From an uncultured Desulfomicrobiaceae bacterium (lineage in GTDB: Bacteria > Desulfobacterota > Desulfovibrionia > Desulfovibrionales > Desulfomicrobiaceae), in assembly GCA_937989665.1 (NCBI GenBank), contig CALKRN010000014.1, positions 30,418 through 94,417 on the forward strand: DNA of 64,000 nt, given 5' to 3'. The notes under the pieces were generated by a model, which was not told where the DNA came from, did not search any database, and saw only the letters and a program-made list of their open reading frames with translations. Both the position numbers and the translations under genes were made by a program. Positions within the stretch are counted from its first letter, which is position 1. Each line of letters starts with the position of its first letter. Positions 1 to 8,530 of the stretch are shown in pieces.

Positions 1-281
1 GCCAAAAGAAGGCCGCCAATGGCTGCTGTCCCCCAAAGAGGGCTTTGGGTGATCAAGACGAAGGCATAGGGCAGCGGCGGGGAGACAAAGCCAAGGTTTT
101 CGAGACGGGGTGGCCGACCATGGAAGACGAGAAGGGCCTTTTCGCCGAGATAAAGGAGTTCTCGTTCAATAACGCCTTGGTGGGCGAGTAGCGTGTTCCA
201 CAGCCCGATGAGGAGGGTTGCCGTGGCCCATATCCCCACGGCGGCCCAACTAGTGCGGTGGGGCCATACGGGTGAGGCCAT
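1..281 (-). CDS. membrane protein of exopolysaccharide operon (partial, cut by window edge)
   Basis: Reading leftward from an ATG at 281, an open frame of 93 codons runs off the window without a stop. The ATG lies inside the last codons of the upstream glycosyltransferase (32 bp overlap), which suggests translational coupling. The first about 35 residues hold a probable transmembrane helix (WAAVGIWATATLLIGLW). A soluble stretch follows, and a second hydrophobic segment begins at the window edge. I do not recognise the family. Its place after the synthase, outer-membrane and BcsB-like genes suggests a role in the same polysaccharide pathway, but that is inference only. Confidence 0.6.
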   Translation of the reverse strand, partial: MASPVWPHRTSWAAVGIWATATLLIGLWNTLLAHQGVIERELLYLGEKALLVFHGRPPRLENLGFVSPPLPYAFVLITQSPLWGTAAIGGLLL

Positions 282-2154
282 GTTCGGTTTTTTCCCAGTA
301 GAAGGGTTTGGCCACCAGTTGCCATAGGGCTTTGTAGGCAGCCACCGAGTGGAAGAAGAGCCAGTACAAGGGGTTGAGGAGGGCAACCGGAAGAAGGCCG
401 TAGATCTTGCGGCGATAGACGGCAATCATGTTGAGGTAGATGCCAAAAAAGTTACCGATCAGCAGGTTGAAAAGGCCGATATAGACAAGAAGAGGCGGGA
501 AAAAAGGGTCGAGGGCCTTTGTGCCGGTGGCGAGCCAACCGAGAAAAACGGCCCAGACGATGGGATTACAGAGAAAAAGCAGCGGGGTGCCGAGAATGAA
601 GAGCTGGAAGCCAAGCCAATTTTTGAAGCCAAGGCGTCGCAGCATTTGGAGCGGACGGCGGTTATAGACAAGGGCAGTTTGGAGGTAGCCTTTGATCCAG
701 CGGGAGCGTTGGCGGATCCAATTGCGATAGCGGCTGTTGGCCTCTTCGAAGGTCGTGGAGTTGATGATCCCGACACGAAAGCCGCTTGCGCAAGCCCGGA
801 TGCCGAGGTCGGCGTCTTCGGTGACGTTGAAGGGGTCCCAGGCCCCAAGTTCCTTGAGAATCCGAGTCCGGAAATGGTTGCTCGTCCCGCCGAGAGGGAT
901 GGGCAACCCCAGGCGGTCCAGGCCAGGAAGGAGGTAATCAAACCAGTAGGAATATTCCAGGGTAAAGAGTTTGGTGATGAGGTTTTCCCGTGCGTTGAAG
1001 TAGTTGAGGGCGGCCTGAAAGCAGACGACTGTTTCCGGATTTTTACGGAAGGCCACCACCGCCTTCTTGAGTTGATCTGGTTCGGGGCGATCTTCAGCGT
1101 CATAGATGGTGAGAAATTCTCCTCGGCTAAAAAACACCCCATAATTGCAGGCTTTGGGCTTGGTCTTGGGCTGGGCGTCCGGGAGGATGAGAAAGCGCCA
1201 GTTGCCAGGCGGGGCCGCGGCTTTGGCGGCCTCGAGGGTGGCGGTGTCGTCCTCTTCGAGGAGCAACAGGACATCGAGCTTATGCTGGGGGTAGTCCATG
1301 GCCTTCAGGGCATGGACAAGGTGCCCAACAACCTCAGGCTCCCGGTAGACTGGCACGAGGATGGTATAGACCGGGAGCTCTTCGTCTCGGAGCGTTCGCA
1401 CTTCTTCGTTGGTAACGGGTTCGGCGAGTTCTTGGCCCGCACCAACGAGACTTACGAGGAGTTTAAAGAGGACAGACACAAGAAAAAGGACTTGGACCGC
1501 GGCAAAGAAGAACTGCGCCGCTAGGATGGGGTGGAAGTAGAAGAGGAAAAGGGCCGCGTTCCCCAAAAAACCCAAAGCGAGGATTTGGCGGCGGGTAAAG
1601 ACAGGATTGGCGGACTCTTCCGGGGCGCGGTAGAAAAGCCCGTGGATGGCTTCATCGAGCATCTCGTGGCGGTAGATGCGCTGGACGAGGCGGGCAAAAT
1701 CGAGGTCAGTGACGAGATGGAGGCGAAAGGCCGTGGCCTCGGGAAAGGTGGCGGCAAAAAATGCCTGCCGGTCCGTGGCGCAGGGGTAGTCGGTGAGGAG
1801 GTGGAGGACCGTGCCCTCTTGGTACCACGGCAGAAGGTGGGTCGAGACGACCTCTTGGAAGGAGAGGCGGTGGGCGAGTTCCACCTGGGCGTGGCGCAGC
1901 AGCTCGTCCACCCCGTCCCGGAAGAAGGGGATACAATATTGGTCTGCCAAGGCCTGAAAGAGATCCAGACGTCGGATCTTTCCCAGGCTCATGAGGATCC
2001 AACCCAGGCGACCGCCGCGTTCTTTTTGGACCTCAAGGGCTTCAGCGATGTCAGCCTCGGTAATGAGTCCAGAGTCGAGAAGGAGTTCTCCTAAACGGGG
2101 GAAGACGGTTGCTTTAGAAGCGCAGCCACAGTCCCACATAGACCCCACCGTCAT
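250..2154 (-). CDS. MshEN-domain family 2 glycosyltransferase (NfrB/BcsA-like polysaccharide synthase)
   Basis: Inner-membrane processive sugar transferase. Residues 20-43 and 49-72 are two 24-residue blocks starting RLG and ending in Q, separated by five residues. This is the published architecture of the MshEN cyclic-di-GMP receptor module. Two transmembrane helices lie near 187-240, and the GT2 catalytic domain follows with a DAED metal/UDP motif (352-355), TED (445-447) and the QRSRW polymerase motif (482-486). The C-terminus has several more helices. BcsA uses a C-terminal PilZ domain instead; E. coli NfrB is known to use MshEN. The start is uncertain: Met6 or a downstream codon is possible, and the listed start overlaps the outer-membrane gene by 41 bp. 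The sugar donor and polymer cannot be read from the sequence. Confidence 0.9.
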   Translation of the reverse strand: MTVGSMWDCGCASKATVFPRLGELLLDSGLITEADIAEALEVQKERGGRLGWILMSLGKIRRLDLFQALADQYCIPFFRDGVDELLRHAQVELAHRLSFQEVVSTHLLPWYQEGTVLHLLTDYPCATDRQAFFAATFPEATAFRLHLVTDLDFARLVQRIYRHEMLDEAIHGLFYRAPEESANPVFTRRQILALGFLGNAALFLFYFHPILAAQFFFAAVQVLFLVSVLFKLLVSLVGAGQELAEPVTNEEVRTLRDEELPVYTILVPVYREPEVVGHLVHALKAMDYPQHKLDVLLLLEEDDTATLEAAKAAAPPGNWRFLILPDAQPKTKPKACNYGVFFSRGEFLTIYDAEDRPEPDQLKKAVVAFRKNPETVVCFQAALNYFNARENLITKLFTLEYSYWFDYLLPGLDRLGLPIPLGGTSNHFRTRILKELGAWDPFNVTEDADLGIRACASGFRVGIINSTTFEEANSRYRNWIRQRSRWIKGYLQTALVYNRRPLQMLRRLGFKNWLGFQLFILGTPLLFLCNPIVWAVFLGWLATGTKALDPFFPPLLVYIGLFNLLIGNFFGIYLNMIAVYRRKIYGLLPVALLNPLYWLFFHSVAAYKALWQLVAKPFYWEKTEHGLTRMAPPH

Positions 2155-2926
2155 ACCCCGTTCGTTCCCCCCACAGGTGCTGTTGCCAGGCCGCGGTCCA
2201 TGCGAGGGTGTCTGTCATTGGGAGGATAGCGCCAAAGGTCCCTTTGAGGAGACGGTAGTCGCCGACAATCGTTTGGCCGCCAGCATGGCGGTCCTCGCCA
2301 TTGCCCAAACCGTAATGGACTTCTACGGTGGCAAAAGGCGAGAACCAAGGCAAAAGAGAGAAGCCTCCTCCCACCATTGCCCGCACTTGTTCCGAAGGAT
2401 AGCCGGCGTAGCAGCGCAGGCCGAGCTGGCTCTCCACGTATCCAGGTCGACCAGCAAGAGAGAAGCTGCGGCCAAGAAGGAAGGACGGCTCAAGGCCCAG
2501 GCGGCCATAACCTAGGGCTGGGGCATTGCTGAGGCTGTAGCCGGTGGGAAGGAGGGCGAGGAGCTGGCCGGAGACAACCGTTGTCGTGTTGTGCCAGAGG
2601 CGGCGGCGCCAGCCTACTTCCAGGTCCGCGACTCCGGCAGAGGCGGCATCTGTGGCGGAATCCGTCAGCCGTTGGAGGGGCAGTTTGGCCATGAGGGTAT
2701 CCTCGGCCGTAAGGCCGTGCTCCACGTAAGTCTCCAGCTCGTATTTGGTGAAGTCCCCGCCCCGCCGATGGACGGAGCCCGTGTCGTCAAAGTAGCGGTC
2801 GGTGGTGGTCATGAGCGTTTTGATGGAAACAAAGGTCGCTCCTTCGGGCTGTACCCAAGCACCTGCACCCACCGGATGGGGAAGAACCAGCAAGGCAATG
2901 GCTAAAAAGAAGAGGGTGCGATTCAT
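2114..2926 (-). CDS. outer-membrane beta-barrel protein of polysaccharide export operon
   Basis: Predicted 270-residue protein with a clear signal peptide (MNRTLFFLAIALLVLPHPVGAG) followed by alternating hydrophobic/polar strands rich in Gly, Tyr and Trp. It ends in aromatic Phe, typical of outer-membrane barrels. The ATG at 2926 overlaps the stop of the BcsB-like gene as ATGA, so the two are probably translated together. A longer upstream frame exists but would add a non-secretory leader, so I prefer the signal-peptide start. By position it could be the export pore, analogous to BcsC or NfrA, though it lacks the TPR region of those proteins. That role is inferred from neighbours. Confidence 0.75.
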   Translation of the reverse strand: MNRTLFFLAIALLVLPHPVGAGAWVQPEGATFVSIKTLMTTTDRYFDDTGSVHRRGGDFTKYELETYVEHGLTAEDTLMAKLPLQRLTDSATDAASAGVADLEVGWRRRLWHNTTTVVSGQLLALLPTGYSLSNAPALGYGRLGLEPSFLLGRSFSLAGRPGYVESQLGLRCYAGYPSEQVRAMVGGGFSLLPWFSPFATVEVHYGLGNGEDRHAGGQTIVGDYRLLKGTFGAILPMTDTLAWTAAWQQHLWGERTGYDGGVYVGLWLRF

Positions 2927-4932
2927 GATGTCCTCCGTCCGGTGCGAAGATAGAGGATGGTGAGCCCTGCCACCAAGAGGACTGCCAGGACCAGGAAGAG
3001 GATGAGGCGGTACTCCTGGAGATACCAGAGCAGGTCTTTGCTCGTAGGTTGGATGACCCGGAATTTGTCGCCAATTTCGAAGAATTGCCAAAGGTCTTCC
3101 TGAGTGACCATGAGGTTTGCCCCACCGGAGGCGTTTAGGAGGGTTGGCAGGGAGACGGGCAGGGGGGCTGGCCCGCTGGCAGCGAGGACTGGTCGGCCTT
3201 GGGCGTCGTGGAAAGTCTGGACCAAAGTAAGTGGGTTGTCTGGAGTAAAGCGCACGAGGGTTGCGCCAGTCAGGGGATTGCGGATTTCCGTACTCGCCAA
3301 GGGGAGGACCAGGGGTTGGATGCCTGGTAGGGAGAGGTCCTCGGTGAGGATAAAGGCCTTTGCCGTGATGGGTTCGTCAGGACGCACGAGCTGGAGGGCG
3401 AAGGGGGCCTTTGACCGCAACCGACCAAGGGCCTGGCAAAGGGCAAGGAGATGGGGGGCCTGCCGGATATGGGTTGCCGAACTTACTACCAGGCCGCGAT
3501 CTCCCATCAAAGCAGGGAAATTGGCGAGGGTAAGTGGTGGGGATGCCTGGACGCCTTGGAGTTCAACGAACGAGTCTTCCAAAAGACTTGCCTGCATGGT
3601 TCGGCTCCATCCTCCTCGGCACATCTCCTGGGGGGAGGCATAACGAAAAACGACCTCGATGGTGCTGTCTGCCTGAAGGAGACGGCCGGGGATTTCCACA
3701 CGTATAAGGCGCCGGGAGCCTGCGCCGCGCAGCTCTTGGCTCTCGAGGACGCGTCCCCCAAGACGCACAAGCACTGCGGCGAGGTCGCCTTCGGGGATGG
3801 CGCTGTGGGCAAAGGAGAGGCCAAGGATAAGCGTCTTGGGCCATGCCCCCAATTGAGCAAGATGCAGGTGAAGGGGAATCACCATATCGCCTTGGCCCTG
3901 GACCGTGCCTCCTGGGATGCCCAGGGCCGCCAGGGAGATGGCTGGGGTTGGCGGCTGCGTGTCCTGCAGTACCTCGGTCCCGTGGGCAGCGTGGGTGAGG
4001 AGGGCGGGCATCCATTGCGAGGCCAAAAACGTTCCCCCCTTGGGCGACAGGTAGAGGGTCGTGCCGGTCCAGCGGATATCTTCGGCAAAGTCGCCAAGGA
4101 CAATGCTTGGCTCCAAGCCTGGGACAGTGGCCACCTCCATGGGCCGATCGCCCCAGGCCATGTGCCCGAAGGCGACGGCGAGACGGCAAGCGGCCTCGAG
4201 CTGCGGGCGGCTGTCGCTCTGTTGGAGAAGGCGCGTTCCCAGGATGCCGGCCTCACGCACGGCCCCGCGTACCGTGCGGGCTGGGCCCTGGCGCAACATC
4301 TCAAAAAATGAGCTTGGTTCCACACGGATCCAGAGGCTCGTCGTCCGCGCATCCAGGCAGATATCCCCGCTCCAGGAGAGTTCTCCGCGGACTTCGAAGG
4401 AAATGGAGTCCTCCAACGGCGTGTTTTCCAGGGCGTCGAGCGGGGCTTCAAGGGTGATGGCCTCCCCGCGCACCGGGACCGCTGCCAGCGGGATGCCGCT
4501 CGCCCAGAGGGAGAGGCGGGAGTTGGGGTGCAGCCCTGGGGGGACGAGGGCGTGGATAATGACCCGGCTCCCCCGAGCTGAGGCCCCCTCGAACCAGGGA
4601 AGGCGGAAAGAGAGAAAAGGTTGGCTCCCTTGGGCGATTTGGGGCGACCTCCATCCGAGGGCGGCCAAGGTGAGACGCTGCCGCCAGGGGCGCCATTCCT
4701 TGGGCAGAGGCGGGGTGGTCGAGAGGACTGTGGCCCCAGTCATGGAAGCGGCCAAGGCCTCGGCCTCTTCTCGAAAGAGGAAGACCCCAGCCAAAAGGAG
4801 ACCGTTTCGTTCCCACAGGCCTGGGCCGCTCGAAAAAGGGGGAGGCATTTGGATGGTCCAGATATGGTCAGCACCCCACCCGGCGAGGGGCAGAGCGAAG
4901 ATCGTCGTCACGATGGCGATCTTTAGGAACAT
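2923..4932 (-). CDS. BcsB-like periplasmic polysaccharide synthase subunit
   Basis: About 669 residues: signal peptide (MFLKIAIVTTIFALPLAGWG), a long beta-rich periplasmic region and one C-terminal transmembrane helix followed by a basic tail (LRTGRRTS). This layout and the scattered similarity fit the bacterial cellulose synthase subunit B family, which guides the nascent glycan through the periplasm next to the synthase. The start is ambiguous. A purine-rich GAGGAGG sits directly against the ATG at 4932, closer than normal. Two ATGs at 4998/4995 overlap the thioesterase stop and would add about 22 residues before the signal sequence. The 3' end overlaps the outer-membrane gene by ATGA. Confidence 0.75.
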   Translation of the reverse strand: MFLKIAIVTTIFALPLAGWGADHIWTIQMPPPFSSGPGLWERNGLLLAGVFLFREEAEALAASMTGATVLSTTPPLPKEWRPWRQRLTLAALGWRSPQIAQGSQPFLSFRLPWFEGASARGSRVIIHALVPPGLHPNSRLSLWASGIPLAAVPVRGEAITLEAPLDALENTPLEDSISFEVRGELSWSGDICLDARTTSLWIRVEPSSFFEMLRQGPARTVRGAVREAGILGTRLLQQSDSRPQLEAACRLAVAFGHMAWGDRPMEVATVPGLEPSIVLGDFAEDIRWTGTTLYLSPKGGTFLASQWMPALLTHAAHGTEVLQDTQPPTPAISLAALGIPGGTVQGQGDMVIPLHLHLAQLGAWPKTLILGLSFAHSAIPEGDLAAVLVRLGGRVLESQELRGAGSRRLIRVEIPGRLLQADSTIEVVFRYASPQEMCRGGWSRTMQASLLEDSFVELQGVQASPPLTLANFPALMGDRGLVVSSATHIRQAPHLLALCQALGRLRSKAPFALQLVRPDEPITAKAFILTEDLSLPGIQPLVLPLASTEIRNPLTGATLVRFTPDNPLTLVQTFHDAQGRPVLAASGPAPLPVSLPTLLNASGGANLMVTQEDLWQFFEIGDKFRVIQPTSKDLLWYLQEYRLILFLVLAVLLVAGLTILYLRTGRRTS

Positions 4933-4994
4933 CCTCCTCTGGTTGCTCCAGGAATGGAACCAGGGGCATTGGCAGGGGCGAACCCATGTGGTCA

Positions 4995-5477
4995 TCATAG
5001 CTGTTCTGCGGTATCGTTGTTGGGAGGGGCGCTTGCCATTTGCGTGGGGATGGGGGCGGCAACGACCTCCCCGCGCACCGTCACTTCCCCATCTACCCGA
5101 ATCTCTACCTGGACCACGGCCTTGCTCCCGCGACGTTCGGTGAGGCGGGCTTGAAGCGCAAGGGGCGGCCCAAGGGGCGTAGGGCGAAGAAAATCCACCC
5201 GTAAGGATGCGGTCACGAGGCGAGGAGGATGACGGGGATCGTCCGCCAGGGCGGCAGCGGCGGTGGCCACACCATGGCAATCCACGAGGGAGGCAAGCAG
5301 GCCGCCATAGACAAAACCAGGGACTGCGGTGTGCTCAGGTTTGGGGGTGAAGGTCGCGTGGCCGACTTCCCCATCCCAGAAGGTGGCAAGACCAAGGGCG
5401 TGTGGGTTGCGCACCCCACAGCCATAGCAGCATTGGTAGTGTGGCGGATAGCAGTCTTGAACGTGGATCGTGGCCAT
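4995..5477 (-). CDS. hotdog-fold thioesterase (PaaI/acyl-CoA thioesterase type)
   Basis: A 160-residue protein with the hotdog thioesterase pattern: an N-terminal Cys-rich segment (CCYGCGVRNPHALG), then a VYGGLLASLVDCHGVA helix and the SLRVDFLRPTPLG strand. These resemble the 4HBT/PaaI family that hydrolyses acyl-CoA or acyl-carrier thioesters. The start is ATG at 5477, preceded by AAGGA at good distance; upstream is tRNA sequence. Its stop overlaps possible starts of the BcsB-like gene. Whether it modifies the polysaccharide or merely shares the transcript is unknown. Confidence 0.8.
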   Translation of the reverse strand: MATIHVQDCYPPHYQCCYGCGVRNPHALGLATFWDGEVGHATFTPKPEHTAVPGFVYGGLLASLVDCHGVATAAAALADDPRHPPRLVTASLRVDFLRPTPLGPPLALQARLTERRGSKAVVQVEIRVDGEVTVRGEVVAAPIPTQMASAPPNNDTAEQL

Positions 5478-5500
5478 GGGGAGTGTGTCCTTGTGTAAGA

Positions 5501-5576
5501 TGGTGGGCCCAGCAGGGATCGAACCTGCAACCATCCGGTTATGAGCCGGGGGCTCTGCCAATTGAGCTATGGGCCC
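5501..5576 (-). tRNA. tRNA-Met (anticodon CAT)
   Basis: A 76-nt cloverleaf with encoded CCA. Acceptor GGGCCCA pairs with TGGGCCC. The D-stem is GCTC/GAGC, the anticodon loop CTCATAA gives CAT, and the T-arm is GCAGG-TTCGATC-CCTGC. The first anticodon-stem pair (C/A) is mismatched. It could be elongator Met, or the Ile2 tRNA whose C34 is modified to lysidine; sequence alone does not settle this. It is not an initiator tRNA because it has a normal 1-72 G-C pair. It sits between the thioredoxin-reductase-like gene and the thioesterase on the same strand. Confidence 0.93.
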
Positions 5577-5613
5577 GAGGACCGCGGTGGGTAAGACCCA
5601 GGGGGCGGGGAGG

Positions 5614-6516
5614 TCAAGGCTGCTTGCGCCGGTTTTTGACGTAATCAATGGCAGAGCGGGCCGCGATGGCCCCTTCGCCGACCGCAACGCTGATTTGGAG
5701 AAACCGTCCGACACAGTCGCCAGCGGCAAAGACCCCTGGGACGTTGGTGCGCTGTTCGCAATCCGCCTCGAGGAAAACGCCATTGCGCGCCAATCCCAAG
5801 GTATAGGCAAAATCCGAGGATGAGGCCTCGCCCAGGGCCACAAAGAGGCCGGCCACCTCGAGGGTCGTGCCGTCGTCCAGGCGGGCGCGCTCTAAGAATT
5901 TTTCCCCTTCAAGGGCTTGGATGGTGCGCGTAATGATGGCAATGCCTGCCTTTTCAAGACGGTGTCGGAAGTCAGGGTTCATGGACGCTTCCTTGCCCTG
6001 GGTGCACAGCGTGACGTGGGGGGTGTATTGGAGGAGTTCCAGGGCCTGGTTGGCGGCGAAATTGCCTTCTCCCACCACGAGGACCGGCTTGCCGCGCACA
6101 AAGAACCCATCGCAACTGACGCAATACGACACCCCTTTGCCCTCGAATTGGGCAAGGTCTGGGATGTTTGGCCGTACTCGGGAGACCCCGGTGGCCAGGA
6201 TAACGGCCTCAGCGCAGACCTTGCCAGCCTCGGTGACTGCCTCGAAGCGGCCATTCTCAAGGGCATGGATGGTCAGCACGCGCTCGCAGCGGATCTCGGC
6301 GCCGAACTTGGCGGCCTGGATGCGGCCCCGGTCAATGAGCTCTCGGCCCGAAATGGTCTCGGTAAAGCCGAAATAATTGTCGATGGCATAATCTCCCGCC
6401 ACTTTCGGGGCACAGCCGAGGATCAGGGTATTCATGCCGGCGCGGGCGGTGTAGATGGCAGCAGATAGACCAGCTGGGCCTTGGCCAATGATAAGAATGT
6501 CCACATGTTGGTCCAT
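5614..6516 (-). CDS. trxB: thioredoxin reductase-like FAD/NAD(P)H disulfide oxidoreductase
   Basis: A 300-residue, two-dinucleotide-domain flavoprotein. The N-terminal FAD motif is IIGQGPAGLSAA, the ATG motif is ILATGVSR, the redox centre is C-V-S-C in SYCVSCDGFF (near 133-136), the NAD(P) motif is VVGEGNFA, and the C-terminal FAD motif is VFAAGDC. Length and order match low-molecular-weight thioredoxin reductase, which reduces thioredoxin or a thioredoxin-like partner in the cytoplasm. The NADPH motif is GEGNFAAN rather than the usual GGGxSA, so cofactor or partner may differ from the standard enzyme. No thioredoxin gene is adjacent. The adenosine-specific kinase lies just upstream. Confidence 0.88.
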   Translation of the reverse strand: MDQHVDILIIGQGPAGLSAAIYTARAGMNTLILGCAPKVAGDYAIDNYFGFTETISGRELIDRGRIQAAKFGAEIRCERVLTIHALENGRFEAVTEAGKVCAEAVILATGVSRVRPNIPDLAQFEGKGVSYCVSCDGFFVRGKPVLVVGEGNFAANQALELLQYTPHVTLCTQGKEASMNPDFRHRLEKAGIAIITRTIQALEGEKFLERARLDDGTTLEVAGLFVALGEASSSDFAYTLGLARNGVFLEADCEQRTNVPGVFAAGDCVGRFLQISVAVGEGAIAARSAIDYVKNRRKQP

Positions 6517-6530
6517 AGTGGCTCCTCAAG

Positions 6531-7013
6531 TTAGAGTTTGTAGCCGATGGTTCGCAAAAAAGCCTTGCGTTTGGCGACGTCTTCAGGCCCTTCGACGCCC
6601 TTGGGAGAGAAGCCATCGACGACGCCAAGGATGCCGCGGCCCTGATCCGTTGTGGCGACAATGACCTGGACAGGGTTGGCCGTTGCGCAAAAAAATCGGA
6701 CCATCTCTGGTACTCCTCGAAGGGCACGCAAGATATTGATGGGGTACATGTCGCGCAGAAAAAGGACAAAACTATGGCCTGCACCCAGGGCCAAGGCATT
6801 ATCCCGGGCCAGGGCGATGAGTTCGTCGTCCGTGCCCGAGAGGCGCACGAGGCAATCGCCCGAGGCCTCGCAGAAGGCCAGCCCAAAGCGGGCGCGCGGC
6901 ACCGTCGTCACGATGGTCTCGTGGACATCTTCCACCGTCTTGATGAAGTGGGCCATGCCGAGGATGACATTGTCCTGGGCCGGGTTATGGAGAGGGACCA
7001 ATTCGAGCTCCAT
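6531..7013 (-). CDS. adenosine-specific kinase family protein
   Basis: A 160-residue protein matching the small Adenosine_kin family, first known from archaea. Visible features are MELELVPL at the start, the HFIKTVEDVHETIV segment, a central FCEASGDCL, LGAGHSFV and the C-terminal DGFSPKGVEGPEDVAKRK. The family is reported to bind or phosphorylate adenosine, but its physiological role in bacteria is poorly defined. It is close-packed with the unknown protein upstream (11 bp) and the thioredoxin-reductase-like gene downstream (14 bp), so the three probably share a transcript. Confidence 0.85.
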   Translation of the reverse strand: MELELVPLHNPAQDNVILGMAHFIKTVEDVHETIVTTVPRARFGLAFCEASGDCLVRLSGTDDELIALARDNALALGAGHSFVLFLRDMYPINILRALRGVPEMVRFFCATANPVQVIVATTDQGRGILGVVDGFSPKGVEGPEDVAKRKAFLRTIGYKL

Positions 7014-7024
7014 AGAAGACTCCT

Positions 7025-7948
7025 TTAGGGTTGCGCAGAAGAAGCACCAAAACGCGCCAAGGGACGGTCCAAAGGCCGCAGAGCCTCCAGAAGAATGGCC
7101 TCCGGGGATTCCACATTCTTGGCGCGCAAGACCTTCACCAGTTTTTCGTACCAGGTATCCAAGTCCACGTAATGGGCGATGGACTTGTACTCTGGCAGGG
7201 TCATGACCGAGGAGTACACCGGATTGTTGAAGGCATCGTGGCCGTTGAGGACAATGACCGAGAATGCACGTCCGTTGGCAGTGAAGTCAATGCGACACTC
7301 TTTTATGTCTGTGTTGGCAATCGTACTGAGGTTTGTAATGGACTTCGCCCGGCTGAAGACCCCGGCGAGGATGCGCAGGGCCTCCTGCTTCATGTCCATG
7401 AGGATTTCGCGTTCGCTGAGTTCGATGAGAAGGATAGACTTGTTGAGTTCGTAGTAGAGGTCCTCGAAGAGTTGGCTCTCTTTGAGTTCATCGTAGAGGG
7501 CTTCGAAGTTGGCATCGTCGGCGCGCCGGAAATGGGCCATGCTCGGGCGCTCTTCCTGCACGGCCTCGAAGTCGTCACAGATGAAAGGAACGATGGATGT
7601 CGTCTCGTAGAGATAGAATTCAAGTCCGATGCTGCCTTCTTCCTCAAGGATAGCCGATACAGAGAGGTCGGCAAGGAGGATTTGGCCGTTGTCCAGATCT
7701 AGGCCGTGGCCTGGGTAGAAGCGTTCGCAGCGCGGGTCGTCACGGTCAAGGACGTAGTTGTAAATGGGGTACACCATGCCATCCTGCTCGTGGATGGCAA
7801 GTTCTTGCCAGGAGGTAAAACGGCTGGCCACCATGTGGTCGAAGACCTTGCGGATAAACTTTTTGAGACACGCCGTGAAGAGTTTGAGTTCTTTGGCTCG
7901 CCCTTCGGGGAGGTGGGTGGCATCGTCGGCATCGGGCAATGGATTCAT
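7025..7948 (-). CDS. conserved hypothetical protein
   Basis: A 307-residue soluble acidic protein; I do not recognise its family. ATG at 7948 was chosen because GGGAG lies about 9 bp upstream; another ATG eight codons earlier is less well placed. There is no signal peptide or membrane segment. The middle has a Glu/Leu-rich helical region (about 175-215) that could form a coiled coil. The C-terminal third looks like a compact alpha/beta domain (VIVLNGHDAFNNPVYSSVM). It is first in a probable three-gene operon with the adenosine-specific kinase and flavoprotein. Confidence 0.75.
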   Translation of the reverse strand: MNPLPDADDATHLPEGRAKELKLFTACLKKFIRKVFDHMVASRFTSWQELAIHEQDGMVYPIYNYVLDRDDPRCERFYPGHGLDLDNGQILLADLSVSAILEEEGSIGLEFYLYETTSIVPFICDDFEAVQEERPSMAHFRRADDANFEALYDELKESQLFEDLYYELNKSILLIELSEREILMDMKQEALRILAGVFSRAKSITNLSTIANTDIKECRIDFTANGRAFSVIVLNGHDAFNNPVYSSVMTLPEYKSIAHYVDLDTWYEKLVKVLRAKNVESPEAILLEALRPLDRPLARFGASSAQP

Positions 7949-8220
7949 GTCGTTCTCTCCCTCGCTGGGCATGGGGTAATGTCTGGTTGGTTGTAGAGAG
8001 AGGGAGGTGGGGTGTCAACGCTACTCCCAAAAATGAGGCAATAGCGCACCACAAGGCTCGCGAGCTAAAACGGGGGAAGGCGCTGCGTTCAAGTGCGCTG
8101 GCGATGCACTGCGAGGGGGGTGCTGCCATCGTGGCATAAAGGGGAGTACGAAGGGGGCACCAACGGCTTGACGCCGCATCGGCTTTCTTCCAAAAGTCCC
8201 TCCTCTTACGAGGAGGTGGC
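7949..8220. other. divergent intergenic region, no gene seen
   Basis: 272 bp between the leftward unknown gene and the rightward YbeD-like gene. It must hold promoters for both directions, but I see no convincing -35/-10 pair. Short frames here have no ribosome site or family resemblance. Confidence 0.5.
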
Positions 8221-8472
8221 ATGTCAGGAGAGCTCGAATTCCCCTTGGCCTGGGAGTTTCGCATCATCGCAGAGGATACCCCGAACACGCTGCGTGCCAT
8301 TGGCATGGTGCTCCAGCGTTTTGGGTATGCTGAGCGCCCAGTGCGTGGCCGGGTTTCTCGTGAGGGCAAGTATGTGACCTACAGCGTGCGGGCGGTCTTG
8401 CCCTCGCGCGACCATCTCGAGGTCCTGGCCCAGAGCCTCTCTTCCTGTCCTGGGGTGCGGTTTCTGCTGTAG
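8221..8472 (+). CDS. DUF493/YbeD-family protein
   Basis: An 83-residue alpha/beta ferredoxin-like protein with the YbeD/DUF493 pattern: FPLAWEFRIIAEDT near the start, GRVSREGKYVTYSVRAVL in the middle and a closing SLSSCPGVRFLL. The family has an ACT-like fold and unclear regulatory function. The ribosome site GAGGAGG lies 6 bp before the ATG. The gene starts a rightward group with the hypothetical and TPR genes. Confidence 0.85.
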   Translation: MSGELEFPLAWEFRIIAEDTPNTLRAIGMVLQRFGYAERPVRGRVSREGKYVTYSVRAVLPSRDHLEVLAQSLSSCPGVRFLL

Positions 8473-8530
8473 TTGGTCCGGTTTGTGCTTGTGCCAGGGC
8501 AAAGGGCATGTTGTGCCCCTGGAGGTGACC

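Noticed and set aside
349..1524. Long rightward frame opposite the glycosyltransferase
   Set aside because: It has no ribosome site, no domain, and mirrors the codon structure of the real leftward gene; antisense shadows are common in GC-rich DNA.
4933..5280. 116-residue N-terminal extension of the BcsB-like protein
   Set aside because: It overlaps the thioesterase gene out of frame and would bury the signal peptide.
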